In this document: in pieces, positions 14,471-14,644 of the stretch
How the letters are laid out: each line of letters opens with the position of its first letter
Numbering within the stretch: the stretch's first letter is position 1
Origin: CALHKP01 sp963558075
GTDB lineage: Bacteria > Bacillota > Clostridia > Peptostreptococcales > Anaerovoracaceae
Direction of reading: 5' to 3'
Length of the DNA: 14,644 bases
Assembly (NCBI GenBank): GCA_963558075.1
Contig: CAUWFN010000005.1
Location: 1 to 14,644 of the forward strand
Notes under the pieces: generated by a model
The model's database searches: none
Told to the model about the DNA's origin: nothing
What the model saw: only the letters and a program-made list of their open reading frames with translations
Program-made: the position numbers and the translations under genes

Positions 14471-14644
14471 TTATTTATTTTTTAGAAATGGTGGTATTCC
14501 GAAAATCGAATCACTTTCGTTTTCGTTTTTTGTCTTTTCGTAAATCTGGTCAAGAGTCGTTTCTAATGCTGTCAGTCCGTCTGGTGTTTATGTTACTTAG
14601 TCTTTTTTTTGTGGTTATTTTATAATATGGTAGCCGATAAATTA
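14471..14644 (-). pseudogene. 3' end of an unidentified, apparently frame-broken gene
   Basis: On the minus strand a 38-codon open stretch (14587 to 14474) ends in TAA at 14471-14473, seven bases before a strong terminator, as the end of a real gene would. It reads TPDGLTALETTLDQIYEKTK, then an acidic stretch, then FGIPPFLKNK. Just upstream this frame meets TAA (14588-14590), but the adjacent frame is open from the window edge through the join (ending KKRLSNIN) across an A8 run. A single missing base near 14587-14590 would join both halves. No ribosome binding site or start codon begins the 38-codon piece. I do not recognise the protein. It could also be a short chance frame, or the break could be a sequencing error. 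Confidence 0.4.

Overview
The window is an AT-rich stretch of a low-GC, Gram-positive genome. The gene order, strong AGGAGG-type ribosome binding sites and protein character point to an anaerobic member of the Clostridia, possibly Anaerovoracaceae/Peptostreptococcales; the genus cannot be fixed from the sequence alone. Every supported protein gene and all three tRNAs lie on the minus strand, so transcription runs right to left.

Right edge (14644 to about 14437): the 3' end of an unidentified, apparently frame-broken gene, closed by an intrinsic terminator. Next comes a compact operon in the order SpoU-class RNA methyltransferase, pheS, pheT, zapA, mutS2, a DUF523/TudS-like gene, argS. Gaps are 11 to 30 nt, and the DUF523-like gene overlaps argS by 14 nt. 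The first part (methyltransferase-pheS-pheT-zapA-mutS2) is a shortened form of the Bacillus subtilis ysgA-pheST-rnhC-zapA-cvpA-polX-mutS2 neighbourhood. The operon mostly serves translation (PheRS, ArgRS, an RNA methylase, MutS2 with its ribosome-collision role), with cell division (ZapA) attached.

Middle (4847 to 1275): after a 78-nt gap with a strong hairpin come two different radical SAM genes, the second carrying a B12-binding-type N-terminus and a DUF4080-type C-terminus. A TPR protein follows, whose ATG overlaps the preceding stop codon by one base. The 121-nt gap between the radical SAM genes holds two 31-bp tandem imperfect repeats with TTCGGA/TCCGAA arms. The substrates of these enzymes are unknown.

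Left part (1186 to 712): an independent tRNA operon, Asn(GUU)-Leu(UAA)-fMet(CAU), with a consensus TTGACA-17-TATAAT promoter, three phased A6 tracts directly upstream, and a strong intrinsic terminator. Beyond it (656 to 1) lie mobile-element remains: a 5'-truncated phage minor-head (Mu F-like) reading frame with no ribosome binding site, overlapping in another frame a fragment that looks like a Rep_trans-family replication initiator and runs off the window.

Most of the window is ordinary housekeeping DNA. The parts worth a second look are the mosaic remnant beside the tRNAs, the radical SAM/TPR cassette with its repeat-bearing gap, the TudS-like gene coupled to argS, and the broken gene at the right edge. 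I saw no CRISPR array, complete insertion sequence or complete defence system.
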